DNA of 8,904 nt, from contig JAITKZ010000091.1 in NCBI GenBank assembly GCA_031278115.1, positions 1-8,904 of the forward strand, in the 5' to 3' direction. The DNA comes from Endomicrobium sp. (lineage in GTDB: Bacteria > Elusimicrobiota > Endomicrobiia > Endomicrobiales > Endomicrobiaceae). A model generated the notes under the pieces. It saw only the letters and a list, made by a program, of their open reading frames with translations. It was not told the DNA's origin and made no database searches. Positions 1 to 7,069 of the stretch are shown piece after piece. A program made the translations under genes and the position numbers. The stretch's first letter is position 1. Each line of letters opens with the position of its first letter.

Positions 1-564
1 GTTGATTTAGTAAGACAAGCTAAAAAGAAAGGTATAAAAGTTACTGCTGAAACTTGTCCTCATTATTTTACGCTTACTGACGATATTGTTAAAGTATATG
101 ATGCCAATACTAAAATGAACCCGCCTTTAAGAGAAAAAAGAGATGTAGAAGCTATCAAAAGAGGGCTAGCAGATGGTACGATAGACTGTATAGCTACTGA
201 TCATGCCCCACATACGCAGGAAGAAAAGAACAGAGAATTTGATTTAGCGCCTTTCGGCATTATAGGGTTTGAAACTATGTTAAGTTTGGTTTTAAACGAG
301 CTTGTGGACAAGGAAATTTTAAGCCTTTCTGAAGCTATTGCTAAGATGACTTTAAATCCTGCAAAAATATTTAATCTTGAAGGCAGAGGTTCTCTCAAAG
401 AAGGTAGTGTTGCCGATATAACAATAATAGATACTAAATATTATTATGATTTTACTAAAGAAAGTATATTTTCAAAAAGCAAAAATTCGCCTTTTATAGG
501 AAGAAAGTTTAAAGGTGGCGCTGTTATGACTATAGTAGGCGGTAATATAGTCTGGCAGAAATAA
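1..564 (+). CDS. pyrC: Dihydroorotase, class I (3' part; 5' end outside the window)
   Basis: The frame is open from base 1 and ends at TAA 562-564, giving 187 visible residues. The family is about 425 residues long, so roughly the first half is missing. An in-frame ATG at 115 is internal and is not a start, because conserved sequence continues upstream of it. Visible class I motifs are TAETCPHYF (visible residues 15-23, with a zinc-ligand histidine), KMNPPLR (38-44) and ATDHAPHT (66-73), which carries the catalytic aspartate and its neighbouring histidine. The C-terminal beta-sandwich segment (GSLKEGSVADITIID) is typical of cyclic amidohydrolases. The enzyme reversibly cyclises N-carbamoyl-aspartate to dihydroorotate in the cytoplasm, the substrate for the PyrD/PyrK enzyme encoded just downstream. 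Hydantoinase or allantoinase relatives share the fold, but the motifs and the pyr context make pyrC nearly certain. Confidence 0.95.
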   Translation, partial: VDLVRQAKKKGIKVTAETCPHYFTLTDDIVKVYDANTKMNPPLREKRDVEAIKRGLADGTIDCIATDHAPHTQEEKNREFDLAPFGIIGFETMLSLVLNELVDKEILSLSEAIAKMTLNPAKIFNLEGRGSLKEGSVADITIIDTKYYYDFTKESIFSKSKNSPFIGRKFKGGAVMTIVGGNIVWQK

Positions 565-567
565 TAA

Positions 568-573
568 CGAGGA
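568..573 (+). promoter_or_regulatory. Ribosome-binding site for pyrK
   Basis: CGAGGA lies six bases before the GTG at 580. No ATG is suitably placed at the beginning of the PyrK homology, so this site decides for the GTG start. Confidence 0.6.
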
Positions 574-579
574 TTAAGA

Positions 580-1335
580 GTGTGTACAGCTAAAAGATTT
601 GATAAAAATTATGAGATAATTTCAAACAAAGAAGTTTGTAGAGGTTATTTTGAATTAGAAGTTAAAGCAGACGATGTTTTAAAACATTGTTCTCCGGGTC
701 AATTTTTTATGATAGAAGTTCCCTGTGTTTTTTTACGCAGACCAATAAGCGTGTACGCTATAAAAAAAGATAGGTTAAGTTTTTTGTATAAAGTTGTAGG
801 CAAAGGCACAATGATTCTTTCTGGTATTTCTTCAGGTGAAATACGTCTTTTAGGACCATTGGGTGAAGGTTATGATTTAGAAACTTACAAGAGTTTTAAT
901 CATGTTATTGTTGCTGGTGGTACAGGAATAGCTTCGGTGCATTTTCTTGCTATGAAATTAGATAAGAAAGGGACATTATACTATGGTGCTCGTTCATCAA
1001 AGGATTTGTTATGTCTTGATAAATTTGAGAAATTGGGTTGGAAGATAGAAGTCTCAACGGAAGATGGTTCAAAAGGTTATAAAGGTTATATAACGGACGT
1101 ATTAGATAAAAATTTAAAATCTGATGACATGATATTTGTTTGCGGTCCAACTCCAATGTTAAAAAAGGTTATGGAGATTGCTAAGCTTAAGAATGTAAAA
1201 GGTTTTGCATCATTGGAGGAAAAAATGGCTTGCGGATTAGGTAATTGCCAAGGATGTGCCGTAAAAGTGGATGGCAAAATAAAGATGACGTGCAAAGACG
1301 GTCCTGTATTTAAAATAGAACAAGTGGAATTATAG
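580..1335 (+). CDS. pyrK: Dihydroorotate dehydrogenase B, electron-transfer subunit (FAD/[2Fe-2S])
   Basis: The product has 251 residues, about the normal PyrK length. It carries electrons from the FMN of PyrD through a [2Fe-2S] centre and FAD to NAD+, in a cytoplasmic PyrD2PyrK2 complex. In order, it shows RRPISVY (53-59) and GPLGEGY (92-98) in the FAD-binding barrel, and AGGTGIAS (112-119) and CGPTPM (188-193) in the ferredoxin-reductase-type NAD domain. Near the C-terminus is a cysteine cluster C218-x4-C223-x2-C226-x11-C238 for the iron-sulfur centre. Translation starts at GTG 580, 15 bases after the pyrC stop. The gene stops at TAG 1333-1335, directly abutting the next ATG (TAGATG). The natural partner, pyrD, is separated from it by about 600 bp of a restriction-gene relic. 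Confidence 0.95.
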   Translation: MCTAKRFDKNYEIISNKEVCRGYFELEVKADDVLKHCSPGQFFMIEVPCVFLRRPISVYAIKKDRLSFLYKVVGKGTMILSGISSGEIRLLGPLGEGYDLETYKSFNHVIVAGGTGIASVHFLAMKLDKKGTLYYGARSSKDLLCLDKFEKLGWKIEVSTEDGSKGYKGYITDVLDKNLKSDDMIFVCGPTPMLKKVMEIAKLKNVKGFASLEEKMACGLGNCQGCAVKVDGKIKMTCKDGPVFKIEQVEL

Positions 1336-1722
1336 ATGAACCTGTTTTTTGATTCAATACTTGCAGATGGATATAGAAGTAATTCGCAAAAGGTTAGGAT
1401 TTTAACAGAATATTGGATTGAAAAAGAAGCTTATTGTCCTTATTGCAAAGGGACTTTAGTTCATTTTAAGAATAATATGCCTGTAGCAGATTTTTACTGT
1501 GACAAATGTAAAGAGCAGTACGAATTAAAAAGTTCTAAAACTAATATGCATTATAAAGTTGCTGACGGCTCATATTCTACAATGTTGCAAAGATTGCGAA
1601 ATACTGAAAATCCAAATTTTTTCTTTTTGCGATATAACGCTAATAATGTGATTGATTTTATTGCGGTTCCGAAATTTATTTTTGTTCCCGAAATAATAGA
1701 AAAAAGAAAAAGATTTTTTTAA
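1336..1722 (+). CDS. dpnI: DpnI-family restriction endonuclease, N-terminal catalytic fragment (truncated gene)
   Basis: The 128 residues match, from memory, about the first half of DpnI (254 residues in Streptococcus pneumoniae), the enzyme that cuts GATC when the adenine is methylated. YRSNSQKVRILTE (13-25) opens the homology. Two CxxC pairs (C34/C37 and C55/C58) match the zinc site. D52 in PVADFYC and E63/K65 in YELKS form the PD-(D/E)XK active site, and NPNFFFLRY (92-100) follows. All the key residues I can name in this half are present. The frame then runs into T7A7 (1714-1727) and stops at TAA 1720-1722. The rest of the family homology continues in other frames downstream, so this is the intact part of a broken gene. 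A stable solo domain is conceivable but unproven. The ATG abuts the pyrK stop with no gap and has no strong Shine-Dalgarno of its own, which suggests coupled translation. Confidence 0.85.
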   Translation: MNLFFDSILADGYRSNSQKVRILTEYWIEKEAYCPYCKGTLVHFKNNMPVADFYCDKCKEQYELKSSKTNMHYKVADGSYSTMLQRLRNTENPNFFFLRYNANNVIDFIAVPKFIFVPEIIEKRKRFF

Positions 1723-1727
1723 AAAAA

Positions 1728-1934
1728 GTTGGTTGTTAGATGTGATGAAGTGTATTGATGCTTTAGGCAAAAAAAGAATTTTCACTTTATGATATGTATT
1801 TATTTGAGAAAGTATTAGCGAAAAAACATTGTAAAAATAAACATGTGAAAGATAAAATAAGACAAGAATTACAAATTTTAAGAGATAATAAATATTTAAC
1901 TTTTATATCAAAAGGGCAATATAAAATAATATGA
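1728..1934 (+). pseudogene. C-terminal (winged-helix) remnant of the DpnI-like gene
   Basis: This stretch has no long open frame but still reads as the C-terminus of DpnI in two pieces. In the frame of 1730-1774 it gives WLLDVMKCIDALGKK, resembling GWTIEILNCIDKIEG of DpnI. From 1776 to the TGA at 1932-1934, one frame further, it gives EFSLYDMYLFEK, later KDKIRQELQILRDNKYLTF and a final GQYKII. These align with EFTLEDMYRFEN, KEKIRQQLQILRDKEIIEF and GKYRKL, the winged-helix DNA-binding domain. The frame change falls at a run of seven A (1769-1775), where six A would restore the frame. Between the N-terminal part and this remnant roughly 45-50 codons of the family are missing. The remnant's stop overlaps the pyrD start codon (ATGA). 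The alignment is from memory and by eye. Confidence 0.85.
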
Positions 1935-2854
1935 AACCTGATTTAAGTATAGAATTTGCTGGGATTAAATTTAAGAACCCTGTGTTTACAGCATCGGGAA
2001 CTTTTGGCTATGGTTATGAGCTTGCCGATTTAATACCTTTGGAAAGACTGGGCGCGATTGTAGCAAAAACGATTACTTTAGAACCGCGTTCCGGGAATGC
2101 TCAGCCGAGGATTGCCGAAGTTGCTTCAGGAATGTTGAATACAATAGGTCTGCAAAATATGGGAGTTAAAGCTTTTGTTGAAGAGCCTCTTAATAATTTG
2201 CGGGAAATAGGCTCTCCTGTTATAGTAAGCGTTGCCGGATGTACAGTAAAGGAATATGTTGAAACTGTAAAAATATTGAACTTGTATTCAGGAGTGTCTG
2301 CAATAGAGTTGAACTTATCTTGCCCGAATTTAAAAAAGAAAATAGTATGCCATGATTTGCCTTTACTGCAAGACGTTGTCAAAAGTGTAAAGAAAGTTTC
2401 AAGTGTTCCTATTATTGCAAAACTGTCGCCGCTGGTTACGGATATTTCCGAACTTGCTGTGACGGCTCAAAATGCAGGAGCAGACGGTGTAACTTTGGCA
2501 AACACTTATCCTGCTATGGCTATAGACTTAAAAACTTTTAAACCAAAACTTTCTACTGTTAAAGGCGGAATGTCGGGAGCTTGTATTAAACCTATGTCGG
2601 TGCGATGTGTTTATGATGCATATCAAAATGTAAAGATACCTATTTTAGGCTGTGGTGGTATAATGAAAGGTGAAGATGCTGTTGAATTTATGCTTGCGGG
2701 CGCAACTGTTGTAAGCGTTGGTAGCGCAAGTTTGGTGTCCCCTGAAAATTTAATCAAAATTGTTGACGACATTAAAAGAATATTAAAAGAAAAGAACATA
2801 AAATCTGTAAAAGAGATAATAGGCGCTGCTAATACTGTAAAAAATGTTTGTTAG
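1931..2854 (+). CDS. pyrD: Dihydroorotate dehydrogenase, class 1B catalytic subunit
   Basis: The product has 307 residues, the usual length for the FMN-containing PyrD of the B-type enzyme that oxidises dihydroorotate to orotate together with PyrK. NPVFTASGTFGYG (16-28) starts the barrel. NLSCPN (128-133) carries C131, the catalytic base; class 2 enzymes use serine here. GGMSGACIKPMSVR (212-225) and GCGGIMKGEDAVEFMLAG (240-257) form the FMN phosphate site. The reading frame begins at ATG 1931, overlapping the stop of the dpnI remnant by ATGA. The only Shine-Dalgarno candidate is a weak AAAGGG about 14 bases upstream, so initiation may originally have depended on coupling to the now-broken upstream gene. 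It precedes pyrF in the operon. Confidence 0.95.
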   Translation: MKPDLSIEFAGIKFKNPVFTASGTFGYGYELADLIPLERLGAIVAKTITLEPRSGNAQPRIAEVASGMLNTIGLQNMGVKAFVEEPLNNLREIGSPVIVSVAGCTVKEYVETVKILNLYSGVSAIELNLSCPNLKKKIVCHDLPLLQDVVKSVKKVSSVPIIAKLSPLVTDISELAVTAQNAGADGVTLANTYPAMAIDLKTFKPKLSTVKGGMSGACIKPMSVRCVYDAYQNVKIPILGCGGIMKGEDAVEFMLAGATVVSVGSASLVSPENLIKIVDDIKRILKEKNIKSVKEIIGAANTVKNVC

Positions 2855-2860
2855 AGGGAG
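2854..2860 (+). promoter_or_regulatory. Ribosome-binding site that fixes the pyrF start
   Basis: GAGGGAG lies four bases before ATG 2865. A further in-frame ATG at 2844 lies inside the end of pyrD and upstream of this site. The site therefore supports 2865, where the typical PyrF N-terminus (MKKTILALDV) begins. Confidence 0.7.
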
Positions 2861-2864
2861 TACG

Positions 2865-3515
2865 ATGAAAAAGACAATATTAGCGTTGGACGTTTATGAC
2901 CTTCAAAAAGCTGAGAACCTTGTAAGAGAAACGAGTCCATACATAGATGTCTATAAAGTTGGTCCTATTTTATTTCTGCAGGCGGGAAAAGAAATAATAA
3001 AAATAATAAAAGACAACGGTAAAGAAATTTTTTTGGACTTAAAATTCCACGATATTCCTGCTACAGTGAAGCGTTCTGTAGAGTCGGCAAGAGAGTTGGG
3101 GGTTTTTAGTCTAACAGTCCACTCAATTGGGGGGGAAGAAATGCTCAAAGCTGCTGCTTCTGTTGAGAATAGACCTAAAATATGGGCTGTAACTGTTTTA
3201 ACAAGCCAGATTACCACGCCTGAAGAAGTTGTAAGAAGAGCAAAACTTACAAAGACATGCGGTATAGATGGCGTAATATCTTCGCCACTGGAAATATCTT
3301 TAATCAAAAAAGAATGTGGAAAAGAATTTAACGTAGTAACTCCTGGCATAAGGCTAAGGCTGGCAAAAGTAAACGACGACCAAAAAAGAGTTACCACCCC
3401 TGAAACAGCAATAAAAGAAGGCGCTGATTTTATAGTTATAGGAAGACCTATATTAGAAGCGGAAAATCCTATTGAAGTTGCTAAGAATATTTATGAGAGT
3501 ACATTGATACAATGA
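2865..3515 (+). CDS. pyrF: Orotidine 5'-phosphate decarboxylase
   Basis: The product has 216 residues and converts OMP to UMP, the last pyrimidine step. It shows the short type I signatures: ALDVYDLQKA at the N-terminus (7-16), DLKFHDIP (58-65) with the catalytic D58-x-K60-x-x-D63 set, VTPGIR (158-163), DDQKRV (171-176) and the phosphate-binding VIGRPI (191-196). Length is slightly below the common 230 residues but no block is missing. The start is taken at 2865 because of the strong GAGGGAG ahead of it. The upstream in-frame ATG would add seven residues (MFVRGST) with no homology value. The stop overlaps the next gene's ATG by ATGA. Loss of this gene alone would cause pyrimidine auxotrophy. 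Confidence 0.95.
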   Translation: MKKTILALDVYDLQKAENLVRETSPYIDVYKVGPILFLQAGKEIIKIIKDNGKEIFLDLKFHDIPATVKRSVESARELGVFSLTVHSIGGEEMLKAAASVENRPKIWAVTVLTSQITTPEEVVRRAKLTKTCGIDGVISSPLEISLIKKECGKEFNVVTPGIRLRLAKVNDDQKRVTTPETAIKEGADFIVIGRPILEAENPIEVAKNIYESTLIQ

Positions 3516-4189
3516 TGTTGGCATCAAAAGAATCAGAAAAGTTATTTGTTGATGGATTAAAAACTGGGCTTTTACTACAGATTGGCGGAATAGGTCCTAT
3601 TTGTCTGTTAGTTTTTCGTTTGTCCCTCTCTTTACCTTTAACCAAATTGATTATAGGTATTATAGGAATAACCCTTGCTGACGTTATTTATATAAGTCTG
3701 GCTGTTTTTTCAATATCTGCTATTATAAAAAAATTAAAGTCTTATCAGAGAATTTTTGATGTTGTTGTTGGAACAGTTCTAATTACATTTGGGGTGTTAT
3801 TTATAACGACAGGGCATGTTGTAGATTCGCCTTCATTCCAAGGTCGTGATTTATTTTTGTGGCTATTTGGGTTGACTATTGCAAATCCTATAACGATTTT
3901 GTTTGTTACAGTGATTTTTTCTCTTGAGATAAGTAAACGAAATATGGAGTTAAAAAAATCCGGCATTTTTGCTTTTGGATTTTTGCTTGCTACTCCAATA
4001 TTTATGATTTTTGTTTGTTTGGTCGGCAGTATTGTCGGAAGGTTTTTGCCGAGCATTTTTGTACATATAATAAATGCGATTATGGGTTGTGTATTGATAT
4101 TTTTGGGTATAAGAAGTATAAGAAATAGAGAAATGAAGGAGATGCAAAATGCTACAGAAAGATGTAAGAGAACTATTCAAAAAAAATAA
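3512..4189 (+). CDS. LysE/RhtB-family exporter (six-helix membrane protein)
   Basis: The 225-residue product is hydrophobic, with about six membrane segments near residues 17-38, 42-71, 83-103, 113-139, 150-176 and 181-201, and a short basic tail. GGIGPICLLV (25-34) corresponds to the glycine/proline motif of the first helix in the LysE superfamily, and TIANPITILF (122-131) to its conserved NP motif. Members export amino acids such as lysine, arginine, homoserine or threonine from the cytoplasm; the substrate here cannot be read from sequence. The gene starts inside the pyrF stop (ATGA overlap) and overlaps pyrE by 41 bases, so it is tightly built into the pyr operon. The start could be either of two adjacent ATGs (3512 or 3515); the first gives the overlap. 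Confidence 0.8.
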   Translation: MMLASKESEKLFVDGLKTGLLLQIGGIGPICLLVFRLSLSLPLTKLIIGIIGITLADVIYISLAVFSISAIIKKLKSYQRIFDVVVGTVLITFGVLFITTGHVVDSPSFQGRDLFLWLFGLTIANPITILFVTVIFSLEISKRNMELKKSGIFAFGFLLATPIFMIFVCLVGSIVGRFLPSIFVHIINAIMGCVLIFLGIRSIRNREMKEMQNATERCKRTIQKK

Positions 4190-4724
4190 TGCTCTTTTAA
4201 ATGGACATTTTAAATTATCCAGCGGTTTACATTCAGATACATATTTTCAGTCAGCTTTAATTTTACAATACCCTAAAGAAGCCGAAAGGCTTGGAGAAGA
4301 ACTTGCAAAAAAAATAAAAGAAAACAACATAAAAGTTGATGTGGTTGTTTCTCCCGCAATAGGCGGTATTGTTATTGGACAGGAACTGGGCAGAGCTTTA
4401 AGCGTAAGAGCAATATTTACCGAAAGAGTTGACGATAAAGTTCTCTTGCGGAGAGGTTTTTCGGTAAGCAATAATGAAAAAGTTTTAGTAGTGGAAGATG
4501 TTATAACTACTGGGATTTCAACCAGAGAGGTTATAGAAACATTGAAAGCAAATGGGTCACAAGTTGTTGCAGTTGTGTCTCTTGTTGACAGAAGTGCAGG
4601 AAAAGTTGATTTCGTTGTTCCAAGGTTTTGTCTCTTAAGTTTGGAAGTAAAGAGTTATAAAGAAGAAGATTGTCCTATGTGTAAAGAGGGTAGCATTGCA
4701 GTTAAACCCGGAAGTAGAAAATAG
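4149..4724 (+). CDS. pyrE: Orotate phosphoribosyltransferase
   Basis: The 191-residue product transfers phosphoribose from PRPP to orotate, giving OMP for PyrF. HFKLSSGLHSDTYFQ (20-34) is the N-terminal signature and VVSPAIGGIVIGQELGR (66-82) the core. VLVVEDVITTGIST (112-125) is the PRPP-binding loop typical of type I phosphoribosyltransferases. The C-terminal CPMCKEG (175-181) is characteristic of the variant found in thermophiles, clostridia and relatives rather than of the E. coli enzyme. A good Shine-Dalgarno, GAAGGAGA (4135-4142), lies within the end of the exporter gene, six bases before this ATG. The order PyrF, exporter, PyrE keeps the last two steps of UMP synthesis adjacent apart from the transporter. 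Confidence 0.95.
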   Translation: MLQKDVRELFKKNNALLNGHFKLSSGLHSDTYFQSALILQYPKEAERLGEELAKKIKENNIKVDVVVSPAIGGIVIGQELGRALSVRAIFTERVDDKVLLRRGFSVSNNEKVLVVEDVITTGISTREVIETLKANGSQVVAVVSLVDRSAGKVDFVVPRFCLLSLEVKSYKEEDCPMCKEGSIAVKPGSRK

Positions 4725-4765
4725 AGTGTTGTTCTTTCAGATTTGCGCTTTATTATTTTTTAAGC

Positions 4766-4771
4766 GAGGAA
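4766..4771 (+). promoter_or_regulatory. Ribosome-binding site deciding the antiporter start
   Basis: GAGGAA lies seven bases before ATG 4779. A TTG in frame at 4773 would be only one base from the site, too close to use, so the ATG is preferred. Confidence 0.6.
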
Positions 4772-4778
4772 GTTGATT

Positions 4779-6086
4779 ATGAATATATTATGGACATTTG
4801 CTCCGATTTTACTTTTTGTATTTATTTTTGTCGGCACTGGGATATACTTTTCTTTAATGGGGTACGAGAAGGCGTTTACTATTGTTCCTCCTGTAATTGC
4901 AATAATACCGTCTATAATTTTGGCATGGGTTAGAAATCGCAAATCTTCTGAAGAAAAAACTGCGGAATTTTTAGCAGGAATAGGTGAAAAAGATATAGTT
5001 TATATGTGCATGATATTTCTTTTAGCGGGTGCATTTGGAGAAGTTACTAAAAGTATAGGTTCAATTGAATCTTTGGTAAATTGCACAATATCATTTGTCC
5101 CTGCAAAGTTTTTGTTGATAGGCATATTTCTAATATCTGCTTTTTTATCAACTGCCATAGGTTCGGCTCTTGGTACGGTAGCTGCTGTAGGACCAGTTGC
5201 GGCTGATTTTTGCCTGCACGCTAGTGGTGTTTCTATGCCTGTCGCTATGGGCACTATAGTAGGAGGAGCTTTCTTTGGAGATAATTTATCGCTAGTTTCG
5301 GACACTACAATTGTGTCCATATCTTCTCAAGGGGCAAATGTCAAAAAGAAATTCAATATAAATCTCCGGATAGCCGCTATTGCTACTATAGTAACTATTT
5401 TTGCCATGTGTTTGTCCGCAGCAACGGTAACGATAGATAAAATACACGGTCATGATTTTTCATTAACGTTGATTCTCCCCTACATTATTTTGCTGGTTTT
5501 GGCTTTTAATAGAATAAATATTTTGGTTTGTTTGACTCTTAGCATACTGTTTTCAGGGATTATAGGGCATTGCTGCCATGCCGATTATGGTATGACGAAG
5601 TTTTGTAACGATATTAATGCCGGATTTTTAAAAGTATACGGAGTTCTTTTACTTGGTTTAATGGTCGGCGGTTTGTCTGGTCTTGTAGGTAGCGATACTG
5701 TAAAAGAAGTCGCACGTATTATATCTGAACATTTAAGAGACAAAACAGAATCCAAAATGCCTCAGTTTATTATAGGTGGGTTGGCATCTATGTTTACGTT
5801 TCTCCTCTCAAACAATGTCATAGCTATAATTTGTTGCGGTAAAATAGCCAAAGGTATAGCTAAACACAACGGAATTTCTCCGCATTATTCTGCAACAATA
5901 CTTGAAGTGTTTGCTTGCGGGGTAAAAGGATTACTTCCGCATGGCACGCAAGTTTTGCTTGCAGCGTCTCTTGCAGGCATATCGCCTCTTAGCATTTTAC
6001 CACGTGTGTATTATTGCCATGCTTTGATAATTGTCAGTATATTATTTATTTTGTTTGTTGATAAGAAAAGTCCAATTGTAAACTAA
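4779..6086 (+). CDS. nhaC: Na+/H+ antiporter, NhaC family
   Basis: The product has 435 residues with about eleven hydrophobic segments along its length. GGAFFGDNLSLVSDTTI (162-178) is the signature of NhaC-family antiporters, in which the GD-x-L-S-x-x-SDTT block lies in the transport core. STAIGSALGTVAAVGPVA (124-141) corresponds to the conserved small-residue helix before it, and GLLPHGTQVLLAASLAG in the C-terminal third looks like the matching half-repeat helix. These proteins exchange sodium for protons across the cytoplasmic membrane; relatives in the same Pfam family exchange malate/lactate, so the precise substrate is open. The gene sits 54 bases after pyrE and 20 bases before purM, with no terminator on either side, so it is probably co-transcribed with nucleotide genes. 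The symbol denotes the family rather than a proven function. Confidence 0.8.
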   Translation: MNILWTFAPILLFVFIFVGTGIYFSLMGYEKAFTIVPPVIAIIPSIILAWVRNRKSSEEKTAEFLAGIGEKDIVYMCMIFLLAGAFGEVTKSIGSIESLVNCTISFVPAKFLLIGIFLISAFLSTAIGSALGTVAAVGPVAADFCLHASGVSMPVAMGTIVGGAFFGDNLSLVSDTTIVSISSQGANVKKKFNINLRIAAIATIVTIFAMCLSAATVTIDKIHGHDFSLTLILPYIILLVLAFNRINILVCLTLSILFSGIIGHCCHADYGMTKFCNDINAGFLKVYGVLLLGLMVGGLSGLVGSDTVKEVARIISEHLRDKTESKMPQFIIGGLASMFTFLLSNNVIAIICCGKIAKGIAKHNGISPHYSATILEVFACGVKGLLPHGTQVLLAASLAGISPLSILPRVYYCHALIIVSILFILFVDKKSPIVN

Positions 6087-6106
6087 CTTAGAAAAGGAAA
6101 ATACAA

Positions 6107-7069
6107 ATGTCTATAACATATAAAAGCGCAGGAGTAAACATTGATGCAGGCAATGATCTTGTAAAAAGGTTGAAAAAGAAGTTGCCTAAAATAGGAGGAT
6201 TCGGTGGGCTTTTTCCGATAAACAGAATGAAATACAACCTTGTAAGTTCAACTGATGGAGTCGGAACAAAATTAAAACTTGCATTTCTTCTTAACAAGCA
6301 TGACACAGTAGGCATAGATTTAGTAGCTATGAACGTAAATGATTTGATATGCGTCGGCGCTAAGCCTCTTTTCTTTTTGGATTATTTTGCTTGCGGAAAA
6401 TTAAATGTAGGTCAAGCCGAACAAGTTATAAAGGGTATAGCCAAAGGTTGCGAGTTGTCAGGTTCTTCTCTTATTGGCGGAGAAACTGCAGAGATGCCTG
6501 GCTTCTACAAAGACGGAGAGTATGATTTGGCTGGTTTTTCAGTAGGAATAATTGAGAAGGGTAAAGAAATAAGCGGCAAAAAGATAAAGTCCGGTGATAT
6601 TGTAATAGGTCTTCCTTCAGGCGGTCCTCACTCAAATGGATATTCTCTTATAAGAGAAGTTTTTTCTGCAGCAGAACTTAAAAGATACTCAAAACAGCTT
6701 CTTGCTCCGACTAAAATTTATGTTAAAGAAGTTTTAGCGGCTCTTTCAAAGTTTAATTCAAAAAAACAAAATATAGTCGGCATAGCCCATATTACAGGTG
6801 GAAGTTTTTACGATAAAATAGAAAGAATTCTACCAGAAAATATTAGAGTAGTAATTGAAAAAGATTCTTGGAAAGTTCCTGAAATTTTTAAACTTGTTCA
6901 AGAAAAAGGAAAAGTTCCGCAAGATGATATTTATAGAACCCTTAACATGGGAATAGGAATGGTTTTGATTGTTCGCCCTGATGCTGCTTTGCGAGTTAAA
7001 AGGTTTTTCAAGGGTGCTAAAGCCATAGGCTATATTAAAAAAGGTAATAGAGGCGTTGAAATTATATGA
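6107..7069 (+). CDS. purM: Phosphoribosylformylglycinamidine cyclo-ligase (AIR synthetase)
   Basis: The 320-residue product closes the imidazole ring of FGAM using ATP, producing AIR, the fifth step of purine synthesis. It begins with TYKSAGVNIDAG (4-15), the family's opening motif. It then shows SSTDGVGTKLKLAF (47-60), AMNVNDLICVGAKPLFFLDYF (about 74-94), IGGETAEMPGFY (123-134), LPSGGPHSNGYSLIR (169-183) and a HITGG motif before the ERILPEN block. The length is a little under the usual 340 residues, without a missing block. An AAAAGGA site (6092-6098) precedes ATG 6107 by eight bases. The stop overlaps the purN start by ATGA, so the two successive members of the pathway's middle and early steps are translated together. 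Confidence 0.95.
   Translation: MSITYKSAGVNIDAGNDLVKRLKKKLPKIGGFGGLFPINRMKYNLVSSTDGVGTKLKLAFLLNKHDTVGIDLVAMNVNDLICVGAKPLFFLDYFACGKLNVGQAEQVIKGIAKGCELSGSSLIGGETAEMPGFYKDGEYDLAGFSVGIIEKGKEISGKKIKSGDIVIGLPSGGPHSNGYSLIREVFSAAELKRYSKQLLAPTKIYVKEVLAALSKFNSKKQNIVGIAHITGGSFYDKIERILPENIRVVIEKDSWKVPEIFKLVQEKGKVPQDDIYRTLNMGIGMVLIVRPDAALRVKRFFKGAKAIGYIKKGNRGVEII

Noticed and set aside
2844..2864. Longer pyrF start at ATG 2844
   Set aside because: It lies inside the end of pyrD, upstream of the strong GAGGGAG site, and adds seven non-homologous residues.
2951..3397. 148-codon open frame on the minus strand opposite pyrF
   Set aside because: It lies wholly antisense to a well-conserved gene, has no recognisable motif or ribosome-binding site, and shows the composition expected of a codon shadow. 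The same holds for the other minus-strand frames.
4746..4766. Small hairpin CGCTT...AAGCG between pyrE and the antiporter gene
   Set aside because: It has only five base pairs, an eleven-base loop and no following T run, so it is not supportable as a terminator.
4773..4778. TTG start two codons before the antiporter ATG
   Set aside because: It is only one base from the Shine-Dalgarno site; the ATG at 4779 has proper spacing.
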